Shown here in pieces: positions 5,180 through 16,355 of a stretch of DNA of 64,000 nt; position 1 is the stretch's first letter; every line of letters begins with the position of its first letter. A model generated the notes under the pieces. The model saw only the letters and a list, made by a program, of their open reading frames with translations. It searched no databases and was not told the DNA's origin. The translations under genes were made by a program, and so were the position numbers. Origin of the DNA: Modestobacter sp. L9-4 (GTDB lineage Bacteria; Actinomycetota; Actinomycetes; Mycobacteriales; Geodermatophilaceae). Location of the stretch: NCBI RefSeq assembly GCF_019112525.1, contig NZ_CP077800.1:2480001-2544000 (forward strand), given 5' to 3'.

Positions 5180-8158
5180 TCAGCGTGCGGTGCGGCGGGC
5201 GATCCGGGCGGCGAAGACGCCGGCCGACCAGCCGTTGTCGATGTTGCTGACCACGACGCCGGGCGCGGCGGAGTTGAGCATCGTCAGCAGTGCACCGAAG
5301 CCGCCGAAGGAGGCCCCGGCGCCGGTCGAGGTGGGGACGGCGACGACCGGCACCTCGGTCAGCCCGCTGACCACGCTGGCCAGCGCGGCGTCCAGGCCCG
5401 CCACGACGACCAGGCAGTCGACGTCGGTGAGCAGCGAGCGGTCGGCCAGCAGCGGGCGGATCCGGCTGCCGCCGACGTCGTCGACCCGCACGACCTCGGT
5501 GCCGCTCACCCGGGCGACGAAGGCGGCCTCGGCGGCGATCGGGGTGTCGCCGGTGCTGGCGCACAGCACGGCGACCCGGCCGCGCGGCTCGGGCACCGGG
5601 CCCACCGCGGCCGACATCGCCGCGGCGTCCATGGTCGTGTACGCGTCGTGCTCGCTGGCCAGGGCGACGAGGGTGTCGGCACTGGCCCGGACGACGACCG
5701 CCGGGTGGTCGGGGTGGTCGCGGCGCGCCTCGCGCACCAGGGCCAGGACCTGCTCGGTGCTGCGGCCGGTGCCCCAGATGACGTCGGGACCGGCGGGCAG
5801 CCCCGGCTCCCGGGCCGCGGGGACCGCGGTGGGCGCGGGGGCGGGCGGGGTGACCGGGGTGCTCACCGGGGCGGCGGGCACCGGCTCGGCGGCGGCCGGG
5901 GCGGGCTCGGCCGGACCGATCCGGCGCCCGGCGGGGCGGCGCAGCGGCCCGCCGAAGAGCTCGTCGAGGGGGGTGCGCGTGCGGACCGGCTCCTCACCGA
6001 CGGGCGCCGAGGCGTCCGTGTCGGTGCGCTCGGTCCCGGTGGGTGCCGTGTCGCTGGGGGCTGCCGCGGCGGGCGGCTCCTCGGGGGGCTCGACCAGCAG
6101 TGCGGCGAAGCCACCGGCGGCGTCGGCCGGGTCGCCGTCGTGCTCGTCGGGGCCGTCGAACCGCGGGGAGACCGTCACGTCGCCGACCATAGGCGTCGCG
6201 GTCGCCGCCGAGGCAGCCGCGATCGGCGTGTCGACGGCGGTGCCCGCGATGCCCTCGATCGTCGCCGCGGCGTCCTCGGCGGCCCGGGTCTGGGTGACCC
6301 CCGACAGCCGGACGACGCGGTCCCGGCCGGCCCGCTTGGCGTCGTAGAGCACCCCGTCGGCGGCGGCGAACAGGGTGCGCCGGTCGTCGCCGCGCGCGGC
6401 CTGGGCGATGCCGACGCTGATCCGCACCGGCACGCTCACGCCCAGCGCCGACCAGTCGTGCCCGGCGATCGAGCGGCGGATGCGCTCCATCGCCCGCTCG
6501 GCCTGCTCGGCGGTGGTGTCGGGCAGCAGGATGACGAACTCGTCGCCGGCCCAGCGGCAGACCTCGTCGTTGCCGCGGCAGCCCTCGACCAGCAGCTGGC
6601 CGACCGCACGCAGCACGGCGTCCCCGCCGGGGTGGCCCGCGGCGTCGTTGATCGCCTTAAACCGGTCGATGTCGACGACCGCGAGCGCCGGCACGGACCC
6701 GGCCGACAGCAGCCCGTCGAGGCGGGCCTCGGCGTAGCGGCGGTTGGGCAGGTGGGTCAGCGGGTCCTCGTAGGCCTGCCGGCGCAGCTGCCCGGCGGCC
6801 CGCTCGGTCTCCAGCAGGCTCTTGCGCCGGCCGAACAGCTCCACCCAGCGGGTGCGCCGCTCGTCGACGCGGTCCAGCTCGTCGGCGAGGTAGGCCTGCA
6901 GGTAGGGCAGGGCCCGGGCGGCGTCGTCGAGGTCGGCGTGCAGCGTGCACAGCTCGCGCAGCGCGGCCCGGCGCAGCCGGGGCAGGCCGTGCTCGGTGGC
7001 CAGCGCCAGCGCGGCGGCCAGGTGGTCGTCGGCGGCCCGCGGGTCACCGGCCCGGCGCAGGGCGCGGCCCAGCCCCAGCTCCGCCGACGCCAGCAGCGCC
7101 CGGTCCTCGGCGGCCCGCCGCACGACGGCGCACAGCAGCGACGCCGCTGCGGCGTGCTCGCCCAGCCCGACCAGCGCCCAGCCGTGCACCACCTGGGCGT
7201 CGAGCACCCCGGCGTCGGTGGGCGGCAGCTGCGCCAGCGCCCGGACGGCGAGGTCGCGCGCCTCGGCGAAGTGCGGGGCGGCGGCCTCGGTGCGGTCGTC
7301 CTCGAGCAGGCCCTCGCCCAGCTCGGCGCACAGCGCGGCCAGCCGGGTGGCGGTCTCCCCGGCCAGCCGGGTGAGCAGCTCGCGGTCGGCGGGGTCGTCG
7401 GCCCCGGTCGTGCGGCCCGCCAGGCCGGCGGCGACGTCGGCGGCACGGCGCTGGTAGTCCAGCGCCAGCGGCATCAGCTCCAGGTCGGCCAGGACGGCGG
7501 CCAGCGAGCCCAGCGTGTGCACCAGCAGCGGACTGGGCGCCAGGCCGGGGTCCAGCAGGCTCGCGGCCTCCACCGCCTCGTCCATGGCGGCGTCGACGCG
7601 GCGGGACAGCAGCTCGATGCGCGCGTGCCGGGCCAGGCCGGCGGCGCGCTGCAGGTCGTCGTCCTGGGCGTCGAAGGCGGCGCGGGCGGAGCGGACGAGG
7701 GAGATGGCCAGCGCGGCGTGCGTCGCGGACTCCGAGCGGGTGTCCCGGTCGACGGGGACGTCGGAGGCCGGGCCGGCGCCGTCGTGCAGGTCCAGCGGGC
7801 CGTCCTGCTCCGGGCCACCGTCGACCAGGGGGTCGCCCAGCAGCGAGTAGCCGGCCAGCCGCAGCCGGCGCACGAGCAGCTCGGCGCGAAGCGTGTCGGC
7901 CCAGGCGCGGGCCAGCGAGGTCAGCGGGGCGGCGGTCCGGTCGGCGGCGGTCGCCTCGCCGTCGACCTCGCGGAGCAGGGCCTCGGCGGCGTCGAGCTGC
8001 CAACTGGACAGTGCTGAGCTCACCTGCTGGTGCAGGGGTCCCGGCGGCACGAGGGCACTCTGCCTGCTGTCCGCGGAACTGTCACGCTGCGGGGTCGGCT
8101 GACCACGCCTCCGCCGCACACCTGCCTCACCCGCCTCACGAGGACGCAGCAGGCTCAC
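5180..8158 (-). CDS. TPR-GGDEF diguanylate cyclase fused to a LarB/PurE-like domain
   Basis: 992 aa in three parts. Residues 1 to about 440 are helical, Ala/Leu-rich TPR-like repeats. About 460-620 is a GGDEF domain (DPLTHLPNRRY, VDIDRFKAIND, RWAGDEFVILLP near 536); AGDEF is a common active variant. After a Pro/Ala-rich linker (about 640-785), residues 789-992 match the AIR-carboxylase-like core of LarB, the NaAD carboxylase of nickel-pincer-cofactor synthesis: IWGTGRSTEQVLALVREA, DVGGSRIRPLL, VVVAGLDAALASVVSGL, VPVVAVPTSTG and SNIDNG. The position where LarB has Cys (MLNSC) is Ala (MLNSAAPG). GTG at 8158 is the first start after the upstream gene; later GTGs are possible. It lies 25 bp after a paralogous TPR-GGDEF gene. 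No LarC or LarE is nearby. Confidence 0.82.
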   Translation of the reverse strand: MSLLRPREAGEAGVRRRRGQPTPQRDSSADSRQSALVPPGPLHQQVSSALSSWQLDAAEALLREVDGEATAADRTAAPLTSLARAWADTLRAELLVRRLRLAGYSLLGDPLVDGGPEQDGPLDLHDGAGPASDVPVDRDTRSESATHAALAISLVRSARAAFDAQDDDLQRAAGLARHARIELLSRRVDAAMDEAVEAASLLDPGLAPSPLLVHTLGSLAAVLADLELMPLALDYQRRAADVAAGLAGRTTGADDPADRELLTRLAGETATRLAALCAELGEGLLEDDRTEAAAPHFAEARDLAVRALAQLPPTDAGVLDAQVVHGWALVGLGEHAAAASLLCAVVRRAAEDRALLASAELGLGRALRRAGDPRAADDHLAAALALATEHGLPRLRRAALRELCTLHADLDDAARALPYLQAYLADELDRVDERRTRWVELFGRRKSLLETERAAGQLRRQAYEDPLTHLPNRRYAEARLDGLLSAGSVPALAVVDIDRFKAINDAAGHPGGDAVLRAVGQLLVEGCRGNDEVCRWAGDEFVILLPDTTAEQAERAMERIRRSIAGHDWSALGVSVPVRISVGIAQAARGDDRRTLFAAADGVLYDAKRAGRDRVVRLSGVTQTRAAEDAAATIEGIAGTAVDTPIAAASAATATPMVGDVTVSPRFDGPDEHDGDPADAAGGFAALLVEPPEEPPAAAAPSDTAPTGTERTDTDASAPVGEEPVRTRTPLDELFGGPLRRPAGRRIGPAEPAPAAAEPVPAAPVSTPVTPPAPAPTAVPAAREPGLPAGPDVIWGTGRSTEQVLALVREARRDHPDHPAVVVRASADTLVALASEHDAYTTMDAAAMSAAVGPVPEPRGRVAVLCASTGDTPIAAEAAFVARVSGTEVVRVDDVGGSRIRPLLADRSLLTDVDCLVVVAGLDAALASVVSGLTEVPVVAVPTSTGAGASFGGFGALLTMLNSAAPGVVVSNIDNGWSAGVFAARIARRTAR

Positions 8159-8183
8159 CGGGTCGCCCCGCGCGGGGTGCCGC

Positions 8184-9950
8184 TCACGAGGCGACCTCGC
8201 CGTCCTCGAAGGCCCAGCCCGGCCGGCGCGGCGAGGTGCTGAGCACCTCGGCCACCAGCTCGTCGATCGACCCGGCCGGGCGCACCACCGGCGCCGGGGG
8301 CAGGGTGCCGCCCAGGGCGGCGCGCACCCGGTTGCGGCCGCTGCTCTTGGCGCCGAACAGGTGCAGGTCGGCGCTGTCGAACAGCTCGCGCCACGACCGC
8401 GGGCCGGTCGCGCCGCCGGGGCCGGCGGTGGCCACGCCGATGCTCACCGTCACCCGCACCGGGACGTCCATGTCGCCCCAGTCGGCGTCGGCGATGGCGG
8501 TGCGCAGCCGCTCCATGGCGACGACGGCCTGGGCCTGGGTGGTGTCGGGCAGGACGACGACGAACTCGTCGCCGGCCCAGCGGAACACCTCGTCGCCGGT
8601 GCGGCTGTGCTGGCGCAGCAGCTCGGCGACCCGGCGCAGCACCTCGTCGCCGTGCAGGTGGGAGTTCTGGTCGTTGACCGACTTGAACCCGTCGACGTCG
8701 ACCACGGCCAGCGACACCGGCTCACGGTCGATCCGCAGGTCGTCCATCCGGTGCTCGGCGCTGCGCCGGTTGCCCAGCCCGGTCAGGGTGTCCTCGAGGG
8801 CGTGCCGGCGGAGCACCGCGGTCTGCCGCTCGGCCTCCCGCAGCCGGCTGCGCCGGACGAACATCTCCGCCCACAGCTCGCGGCCGTACAGGTGGGTGCG
8901 GCTGGTCTCGGTGCGGTAGGCCTCCAGCCAGTGCAGGGCCTCGTTCGTGGCGCCCAGCGCGGCGCTGGCCCGGCCGAGCTCCAGCAGGCACTGCCGGTAC
9001 CGCCGCCGGTCGCCGACGGCGGCGAACGCGCCGGACGCCGACACCAGCCGCTGCACCGCCTCGTCGCCCTGGGGGTGGTCGGGGTCCAGGTCGACCGCGC
9101 AGCGCTGCGACAGCAGACGGGCCAGCACCAGGTCGGCGTAGCCGGTCAGCCAGGTGCGCAGCTCCCCGGTGGCCAGGTGCCGGTGCACCCGCCGCAGCGG
9201 GGGGAGGGCGTCGTCGAGCCGGCCGGCCAGGGTCAGCGCCCAGGCCTGGACGACGTCGAGCAGGTCCTGGTCGTCGTCGCTTGGCTCGACGGGCAGCTCC
9301 CGGGCGGCGGTCGCGCAGCGCAGGGCCACCGCGGCGAGCTCGCGGGAGCGCGGCAGGTCACCGCGGCGGTGCACCGTCTGGGCCAGCTCGGCGTGCTGCT
9401 GGGCGGCCAGCCGCAGCAGCTGCCAGCGGTCGTCGAGGTCGGGCAGCGCGGCCGCGACCCGGGTGCCGGCCAGGGCCTGGTCGACCGCGAGCTCCTCGAG
9501 GTCGAGGCGGGTCAGCGCCAGGGACAGCCACAGGTGGGCCTGGTGCAGCTCCCGGCTGGGTGCGGCGGAGGCGACCTGGTCGGCGAGCAGGCTGGCGTCG
9601 ACGGCCAGGTGCAGGGCGGCGTCGAAGCGGTCCGAGACCGCCTCCAGGTGGGCCAGGTAGGCCAGCCCCAGGGCGTGCTCGGCGGTGGGCAGGCAGCGCT
9701 CCAGCTCCGCCCGGGCGGTGGTGACGCCGTCGGCCGCGCCCTCGCGGTCGCCGGCCAGCAGTGCGGCGCGCGCGGTGAAGGCCGCCGTCCAGGCACGCCA
9801 GCAGGGCTCCTCGGCCGCGGCCAGGACGTCGCCGGTGGCGGCCAGCTCGGCGGCGAAGACGTGCGCGTGCTCGGTGCCGCTGACGGCGAGCAGCCGCCAG
9901 CGCGCGGTGGCGAGGAGGTGCTCGTCGACGGTCCGGGCTCCGGGGGTCAC
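8184..9950 (-). CDS. TPR-GGDEF diguanylate cyclase
   Basis: 588 aa. Residues 1 to about 375 are TPR-like helical repeats; 390-550 form a GGDEF domain with DTLTGLGNRRS, VDVDGFKSVND and RWAGDEFVVVLP (AGDEF, usually catalytically competent). Predicted to make c-di-GMP in the cytoplasm, with the repeats as sensor or docking region. It is clearly paralogous to the following gene but lacks the LarB-like tail. The GTG at 9950 follows GGAGGGAC. The two genes are separated by 25 bp, so they form an operon; the promoter region is shared divergently with pheA. Confidence 0.88.
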   Translation of the reverse strand: MTPGARTVDEHLLATARWRLLAVSGTEHAHVFAAELAATGDVLAAAEEPCWRAWTAAFTARAALLAGDREGAADGVTTARAELERCLPTAEHALGLAYLAHLEAVSDRFDAALHLAVDASLLADQVASAAPSRELHQAHLWLSLALTRLDLEELAVDQALAGTRVAAALPDLDDRWQLLRLAAQQHAELAQTVHRRGDLPRSRELAAVALRCATAARELPVEPSDDDQDLLDVVQAWALTLAGRLDDALPPLRRVHRHLATGELRTWLTGYADLVLARLLSQRCAVDLDPDHPQGDEAVQRLVSASGAFAAVGDRRRYRQCLLELGRASAALGATNEALHWLEAYRTETSRTHLYGRELWAEMFVRRSRLREAERQTAVLRRHALEDTLTGLGNRRSAEHRMDDLRIDREPVSLAVVDVDGFKSVNDQNSHLHGDEVLRRVAELLRQHSRTGDEVFRWAGDEFVVVLPDTTQAQAVVAMERLRTAIADADWGDMDVPVRVTVSIGVATAGPGGATGPRSWRELFDSADLHLFGAKSSGRNRVRAALGGTLPPAPVVRPAGSIDELVAEVLSTSPRRPGWAFEDGEVAS

Positions 9951-10063
9951 GCGTCCCTCCAGTCAGCGCTCACGGGCCGCGACGCACACGTGCCCTGCCG
10001 GTGACGAGGCAGCTCCCCCCGCACCGGGGCCCCGACACGAGCCGGGACCCGGTACGGCCGCAC

Positions 10064-10069
10064 TACCCT
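10064..10069 (+). promoter_or_regulatory. -10 box of pheA (leaderless)
   Basis: TACCCT lies six bases before the pheA ATG, which would place the transcription start on the A of the start codon. No Shine-Dalgarno is present, in agreement with a leaderless mRNA. Confidence 0.55.
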
Positions 10070-10075
10070 CACCGG

Positions 10076-11059
10076 ATGCCGAGTGCAGTTCGCAGCACAG
10101 CGCCGACGAGGTTCGCCTATCTGGGGCCCGAGGGTACCTTCGCCGAGGCCGCGCTCCGCATCCTCGTGGCCTCGCTGGGGACGACGACCGGCGTGCACGG
10201 GGGCGGGGCCGAGGGCGTGGACCGCCCCGCGGCGGGCATCGGCGCGGCGCTGGACGCCGTCCGTGCGGGGGAGTGCGCGGCCGCCCTGGTGCCGCTGGAG
10301 AACTCGGTCGAGGGGTCGGTCCCGGCCACCATGGACGGCCTGGTCGACGGCGCGCCGCTGGTGGTCACCCGGGAGGTCTTCCTCGAGGTGGGCTTCGTGC
10401 TCGCGGTGCGACCCGGGGTGGCGCTGGCCGACGTGCACACCGTGGCCAGCCACCCGCACGCGCTGGCGCAGACCCGCGGCCGGCTCGCCGCACTGCTGCC
10501 CGCGGCCGACGTCCTCCCGACGTCCTCGACCGCCGACGCCGCCCGCCGGGTCGCCGGGGGCGAGCACGACGCCGCCGTCTGCGCGGCCATCGCCGCCGAG
10601 CGGTACGGCCTGGAGGTCCTGTCGGCCGACCTGGCCGACCACCCGGGCGCGGTGACCCGGTTCGTGCTGGTCGAGCGCCCCGGAGCGCTGCCCGCGCCCA
10701 CCGGCGCGGACAAGACGACCGTCACCGCGGTGGTGCCCGACCGCACCGGTGCCCTGCTGGACCTGCTCACCGAGTTCGCCGTCCGCGGCATCAGCCTCAC
10801 CCGGATCGAGTCTCGGCCGACCCGGGAGCGGCTGGGCGTCTACTCGTTCTCCATCGACTGCGAGGGCCACGTCGCCGACGCCCGGGTGGGCGACGCGCTC
10901 GCCGCGCTGCACCGGCAGTCGGCCGAGGTGCGCTTCCTCGGCTCCTACCCGCGGGCCGACGCGCTGCCCGGCAAGCCGGTCGCCGACCGGGTGGGGGACA
11001 CCGCCTTCGCCGAGGCGCAGGCCTGGCTGGCGCGGGTGCGCGAGGGCGCGGCGGGCTGA
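10076..11059 (+). CDS. pheA: Prephenate dehydratase
   Basis: 327 aa. Converts prephenate to phenylpyruvate in phenylalanine synthesis. The catalytic domain shows GPEGTFAEAAL near the N-terminus, PLENSVEGSVPATMDGL (about 75) and the GAVTRF motif (about 185) whose Thr is catalytic in this family. A C-terminal ACT domain (about 200-290) carries GALLDLLTEFAVRGISLTRIE and ESRP, the phenylalanine-binding regulatory signature, so feedback inhibition by Phe is expected. It is monofunctional, without a chorismate mutase part, as usual in actinobacteria. The ATG at 10076 is supported by the -10 box six bases upstream. Divergent from the TPR-GGDEF operon. Confidence 0.95.
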   Translation: MPSAVRSTAPTRFAYLGPEGTFAEAALRILVASLGTTTGVHGGGAEGVDRPAAGIGAALDAVRAGECAAALVPLENSVEGSVPATMDGLVDGAPLVVTREVFLEVGFVLAVRPGVALADVHTVASHPHALAQTRGRLAALLPAADVLPTSSTADAARRVAGGEHDAAVCAAIAAERYGLEVLSADLADHPGAVTRFVLVERPGALPAPTGADKTTVTAVVPDRTGALLDLLTEFAVRGISLTRIESRPTRERLGVYSFSIDCEGHVADARVGDALAALHRQSAEVRFLGSYPRADALPGKPVADRVGDTAFAEAQAWLARVREGAAG

Positions 11060-11257
11060 CGCCCGCTCCTCGTCCCCGCTGCTGAGCCCCATGATCACCC
11101 AGTGTGCCGCTCCGAGGACGCTGAGCACACCCCCTCGGGACCGATCGGTCACATCCGCCCGCCGTCGTGCGCTCCCGGTCGCCTCCTCGGCCGGGAGACA
11201 GCTGTGAGCGCACACCGGCGGGGTTCGCCCGGCTGCGGTCCCGGGCATGGGGAGCGC

Positions 11258-12193
11258 ATGGCACAGCACTGGGTGGCGACGGACTTCGGTGGGCTCGACG
11301 TGTTCGAGCTGGTGGACGTCGACGTCCCGGCTCCCGGGCCCGGTGAGGTGACGATCGCGGTCACCGCCGCGGGCATGAACCCCGCCGACGCCAAGCACGT
11401 CGCCCGCCCCGGCGACCGGTCCCAGCTGCCGATCGCGATCGGCTACGAGGTCGCCGGCCGGGTCACCGCGCTCGGCCCGGACACCGAGATCGCCTCCGGC
11501 GGCGGGGAGGTGGGCGACGAGGTGCTCGCCTTCCGGATCAGCGGTGGGTACGCCACCGAGGTCACCGTGCCCGCCTCGGCGGTCTTCGCCCGGCCGCCGG
11601 CGCTCGCCCCCGAGGAGGCGGCCAACCTGCTGCTCGCCGGGACGACGGCCGCGGAGATGCTGCACGTCACCGGCGTCCGCGCGGGCGACACGGTGCTGCT
11701 GCACGGGGCCTCCGGCGCGGTCGGGGTGAGCGTGCTGCAGCAGGCCGCGCTGCTCGGCGCCCGGGTGATCGGCACCGCGGGGGAGACCGGCGCCGACGTC
11801 GTCGCCCGGTTCGGCGGCGAGCCGGTGCGCCACGGCGACGGGCTGGCCGACCGGGTGCGTGCGCTGGCGCCGGACGGGGTGGCCGCCGCGCTCGACGCCG
11901 TGGGCACCGACGAGGCCGTCGACGTCTCGCTGGAACTGGTCGCCGACCGGCAGCGGATCGTCACCATCGCCGCGATGGGCCGCGCCGAGCGCGACGGGAT
12001 CCGGGTGATCGCCGGGGCGATGCCGGACAGCAGGGCGTTCCGGGACGCGGCGCGGGCGCGGCTGGTCGAGCTGGCGGGCGAGGGACGGCTCGTCGTCCCG
12101 ATGGCCCGCACGTTCCCGCTGAGCGAGGCACGGGCCGCGCTGGAGCTGCTCATGGGCGGCCACCCGGGCGGGAAGCTCGCGCTGCTGCCCTGA
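11258..12193 (+). CDS. Zn-independent MDR-family NAD(P)H:quinone oxidoreductase-like protein
   Basis: 311 aa medium-chain dehydrogenase/reductase. The N-terminal GroES-like domain has GMNPADAK and GYEVAGRV; the Rossmann part has LLHGASGAVGVSVLQ as the NADPH-binding loop. The zinc-ligand residues of alcohol dehydrogenases are absent, placing it in the quinone oxidoreductase/enoyl reductase branch. The substrate cannot be told. ATG at 11258 has GGGGAG upstream at normal spacing; a longer frame starting 156 bp earlier lacks support. It is followed, 42 bp on, by the adh gene, whose own MerR-type promoter begins right after this stop. Confidence 0.85.
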   Translation: MAQHWVATDFGGLDVFELVDVDVPAPGPGEVTIAVTAAGMNPADAKHVARPGDRSQLPIAIGYEVAGRVTALGPDTEIASGGGEVGDEVLAFRISGGYATEVTVPASAVFARPPALAPEEAANLLLAGTTAAEMLHVTGVRAGDTVLLHGASGAVGVSVLQQAALLGARVIGTAGETGADVVARFGGEPVRHGDGLADRVRALAPDGVAAALDAVGTDEAVDVSLELVADRQRIVTIAAMGRAERDGIRVIAGAMPDSRAFRDAARARLVELAGEGRLVVPMARTFPLSEARAALELLMGGHPGGKLALLP

Positions 12194-12196
12194 CCC

Positions 12197-12227
12197 TTGC
12201 GCTGGAGTGCACTCCAGCTCCTAGCGT
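12197..12227 (+). promoter_or_regulatory. MerR-type promoter/operator of adh
   Basis: TTGCGC (12197-12202) and TAGCGT (12222-12227) are spaced by exactly 19 bp, the over-long spacer of MerR-activated promoters. The spacer is covered by the perfect 16-bp palindrome CTGGAGTGCACTCCAG (12202-12217). The adh ATG begins 8 bases after the -10 box, so the mRNA is close to leaderless. The regulator is most likely the MerR gene at 13276. Confidence 0.78.
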
Positions 12228-12235
12228 CGCTGCGC

Positions 12236-13258
12236 ATGAGGACAGTCACCGGGTTCGCCGCGTACGCAGCGGCCGAGCCGCTGCGGCCCATCGAGTTCAC
12301 CCGCCGCGACCTGCGGGCCGACGACGTCGCCGTCCGGGTGACCCACGTCGGCGTCTGCCACAGCGACCTGCACGCCGTCGAGGGGCTGCCCGCCGGCGCC
12401 CCGCCGCTGGTGCCCGGCCACGAGTTCACCGGCGAGGTGACCGCGGTCGGCGACGGCGTCACCCGCTTCGCCGTCGGTGACGCCGTCGCGGTGGGCAACA
12501 TCGTCGACTCGTGCGGGGAGTGCGACAACTGCCTGGCCCACCGCGAGCCCTACTGCCGGCAGTTCCCCGCCACCACCTACGGCGGCCGCGACCTGCGCGA
12601 CGGCACCCCGACCCAGGGGGCGTACTCCACCGAGTACGTCGTCCGCGACGCGTTCGTGTACGCGCTGCCCGCCGGGCTCGACCCGGCGGCGGTCGCCCCG
12701 CTGATGTGCGCCGGGGTGACCACCTGGTCGCCACTCAGCCGGGCCGGCATCGGGCCGGGCACGCAGGTCGGCATCGTGGGCCTGGGCGGCCTCGGCCACC
12801 TGGCGGTCAAGTTCGCCGTCGCCCTGGGCGCCCGGGTCACGGTGTTCACCACCTCGGCGGCCAAGGCGGACGACGCCCGGGCCCTCGGCGCGCACGACGT
12901 GGTCGTCTCCACCGACGCCGGGGCGATGGCCGCGGTCGCCGGACGGCTGGACTTCGTGCTGGACACCGCCTCCGGCGCCCACGACCTCGGCCCCTACCTG
13001 GGTGCGCTGCGGCTGGACGGGACGCTGTGCGTGCTCGGTCTGCCGGAGAGCTACACGGTCTTGCCGATGGGCCTGCTCGGCCGCAGCCTCACCGTCTCCG
13101 GCTCCGGCGGCACCGCCGAGACCCAGGCGATGCTGGACTTCTGCGGCGAGCACGGGCTCACCGCCGACGTCGAGGTGCTGCCGTTCGACCAGGTCAACAC
13201 CGCGTTCGAGCGGCTGGCGCGCAACGACGTCCGGTACCGGTTCGTCCTGGCGCTCTGA
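12236..13258 (+). CDS. Zinc-dependent NAD(P)-alcohol dehydrogenase (AdhA/CAD-type)
   Basis: 340 aa. Catalytic zinc site: GVCHSDLH (Cys and Asp/His) and GHEFTGEV (His-Glu). Structural zinc lobe: CGECDNCLAHREPYC with four cysteines. Nucleotide site: GLGGLGHLAVKFA. The YGGRDLRDGTPTQGAYSTEY stretch is characteristic of the cinnamyl-alcohol/YahK-like branch that reduces aldehydes. Cytosolic. It forms an operon with the MerR gene 17 bp downstream, and its promoter has a MerR palindrome. The arrangement resembles Bacillus adhA with its regulator AdhR, which responds to reactive aldehydes; aldehyde detoxification is therefore a reasonable inference. Confidence 0.92.
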   Translation: MRTVTGFAAYAAAEPLRPIEFTRRDLRADDVAVRVTHVGVCHSDLHAVEGLPAGAPPLVPGHEFTGEVTAVGDGVTRFAVGDAVAVGNIVDSCGECDNCLAHREPYCRQFPATTYGGRDLRDGTPTQGAYSTEYVVRDAFVYALPAGLDPAAVAPLMCAGVTTWSPLSRAGIGPGTQVGIVGLGGLGHLAVKFAVALGARVTVFTTSAAKADDARALGAHDVVVSTDAGAMAAVAGRLDFVLDTASGAHDLGPYLGALRLDGTLCVLGLPESYTVLPMGLLGRSLTVSGSGGTAETQAMLDFCGEHGLTADVEVLPFDQVNTAFERLARNDVRYRFVLAL

Positions 13259-13275
13259 GGCCTAGCGTGGGGGGC

Positions 13276-13767
13276 ATGGTCGCGTCCCCGGACACCCTCG
13301 GCATCGGGCAGGTCTCGGAGGAGACCGGGCTGAGCGTCGACACGCTGCGCTGGTACGAGCGCGAGGGCCTGCTGCCGCTGGTCGAGCGCAGCGCGAGCGG
13401 CCAGCGGCGCTACCCGCCGGGGGCACTGCGGTTCATCCGGGTGGTGCAGGCCCTGCGCCGCACCGGCATGCCGGTGGCCGACGTGCGGGCGTTCGTCGAG
13501 GCCGGCGGCGGCGAACTGGCCAACCACGCGGGGCGGATGGCCCTGCTGGAGCGGCAGTGCGTCGCCATCGAACAGCGACTCGCCGAGCTGCAGGACGACA
13601 TGGCGGTGGTGCAGGCCAAGATCGGCTCCTACCGCCGGCTCATCGACCACGGCCTGGACTGCGAGGACGACGTCCCCGAGGACCTGCTCGACCGGATGCG
13701 CGACGACGGCCTGCTCGCCGGGCTGCTGCCGGAGACCCCAGCTCCGGGGTCTGCCGGCTACAGGTAG
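13276..13767 (+). CDS. MerR-family regulator (AdhR-like)
   Basis: 163 aa. Winged-helix DNA-binding domain at residues 8-75 (IGQVSEETGLSVDTLRWYER, then QRRYPPGALRFIRVVQALR) followed by a long dimerisation helix (about 90-130) and a short acidic tail with a single Cys (LDCEDDV). No large ligand domain, as in the AdhR/NmlR group that senses aldehydes or thiol stress. Co-transcribed with adh, though TAGCGT seven bases before its own ATG may give a second, leaderless start. Its 3' end overlaps the groES-like gene on the other strand by 10 bp. Probable target: the palindrome at 12202-12217. Confidence 0.88.
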   Translation: MVASPDTLGIGQVSEETGLSVDTLRWYEREGLLPLVERSASGQRRYPPGALRFIRVVQALRRTGMPVADVRAFVEAGGGELANHAGRMALLERQCVAIEQRLAELQDDMAVVQAKIGSYRRLIDHGLDCEDDVPEDLLDRMRDDGLLAGLLPETPAPGSAGYR

Positions 13768-14081
13768 AGGCCGGTCGACTCCTCGATCCGCTCGGCGGCG
13801 ACGGCGTGCACGTCGCGCTCGCGCAGGATGATCAGGTCCTCGCCGTGGACCTCGACCTCGTGCTGGTCCTCCGGGGAGAACAGCACCTGGTCGCCCACCG
13901 CGACCTGGCGGACGTTCGGCCCGACCCCGCGCGCCTCGCCCCAGACCAGCCGCTTGGCCACCTGCGCGGTCGCCGGGATCAGGATGCCGCCGGTGGACCG
14001 CCGGTCGCCGTCCTCCTTGCGGAGGGACACCAGCAGACGGTCGTGCAGCATCTTGATCGGCAGACGGGCGTCCTCGGGCAC
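13758..14081 (-). CDS. groES: GroES-family co-chaperonin
   Basis: 107 aa. Shows the chaperonin-10 pattern: LHDRLLVSL at the start of the beta barrel, the mobile-loop region with TGGILIPATAQ, GVGPNVRQVAVGDQVLFSPE and the closing LIILRERDV. GroES forms the heptameric lid of GroEL. No groEL lies beside it, so this is probably the second, orphan co-chaperonin seen in several actinobacteria rather than the main groESL operon. The GTG at 14081 has AGGAC just upstream; an internal ATG in front of LHDRLL is the alternative. Overlaps the merR gene tail to tail by 10 bp. Confidence 0.88.
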   Translation of the reverse strand: MPEDARLPIKMLHDRLLVSLRKEDGDRRSTGGILIPATAQVAKRLVWGEARGVGPNVRQVAVGDQVLFSPEDQHEVEVHGEDLIILRERDVHAVAAERIEESTGLYL

Positions 14082-14159
14082 GTCCTGAAGTTACCCGTCG
14101 GCCCCCGTGCAGGGGCCCGCCCCGAGCCTGTGAGGGGTGGGGGCACGGGGGTCCTCCGA

Positions 14160-16355
<2,196 letters not shown>

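Noticed and set aside
5180..8158. Complete nickel-pincer cofactor pathway
   Set aside because: No LarC, LarE or lactate racemase is nearby, and the LarB-like domain lacks its Cys.
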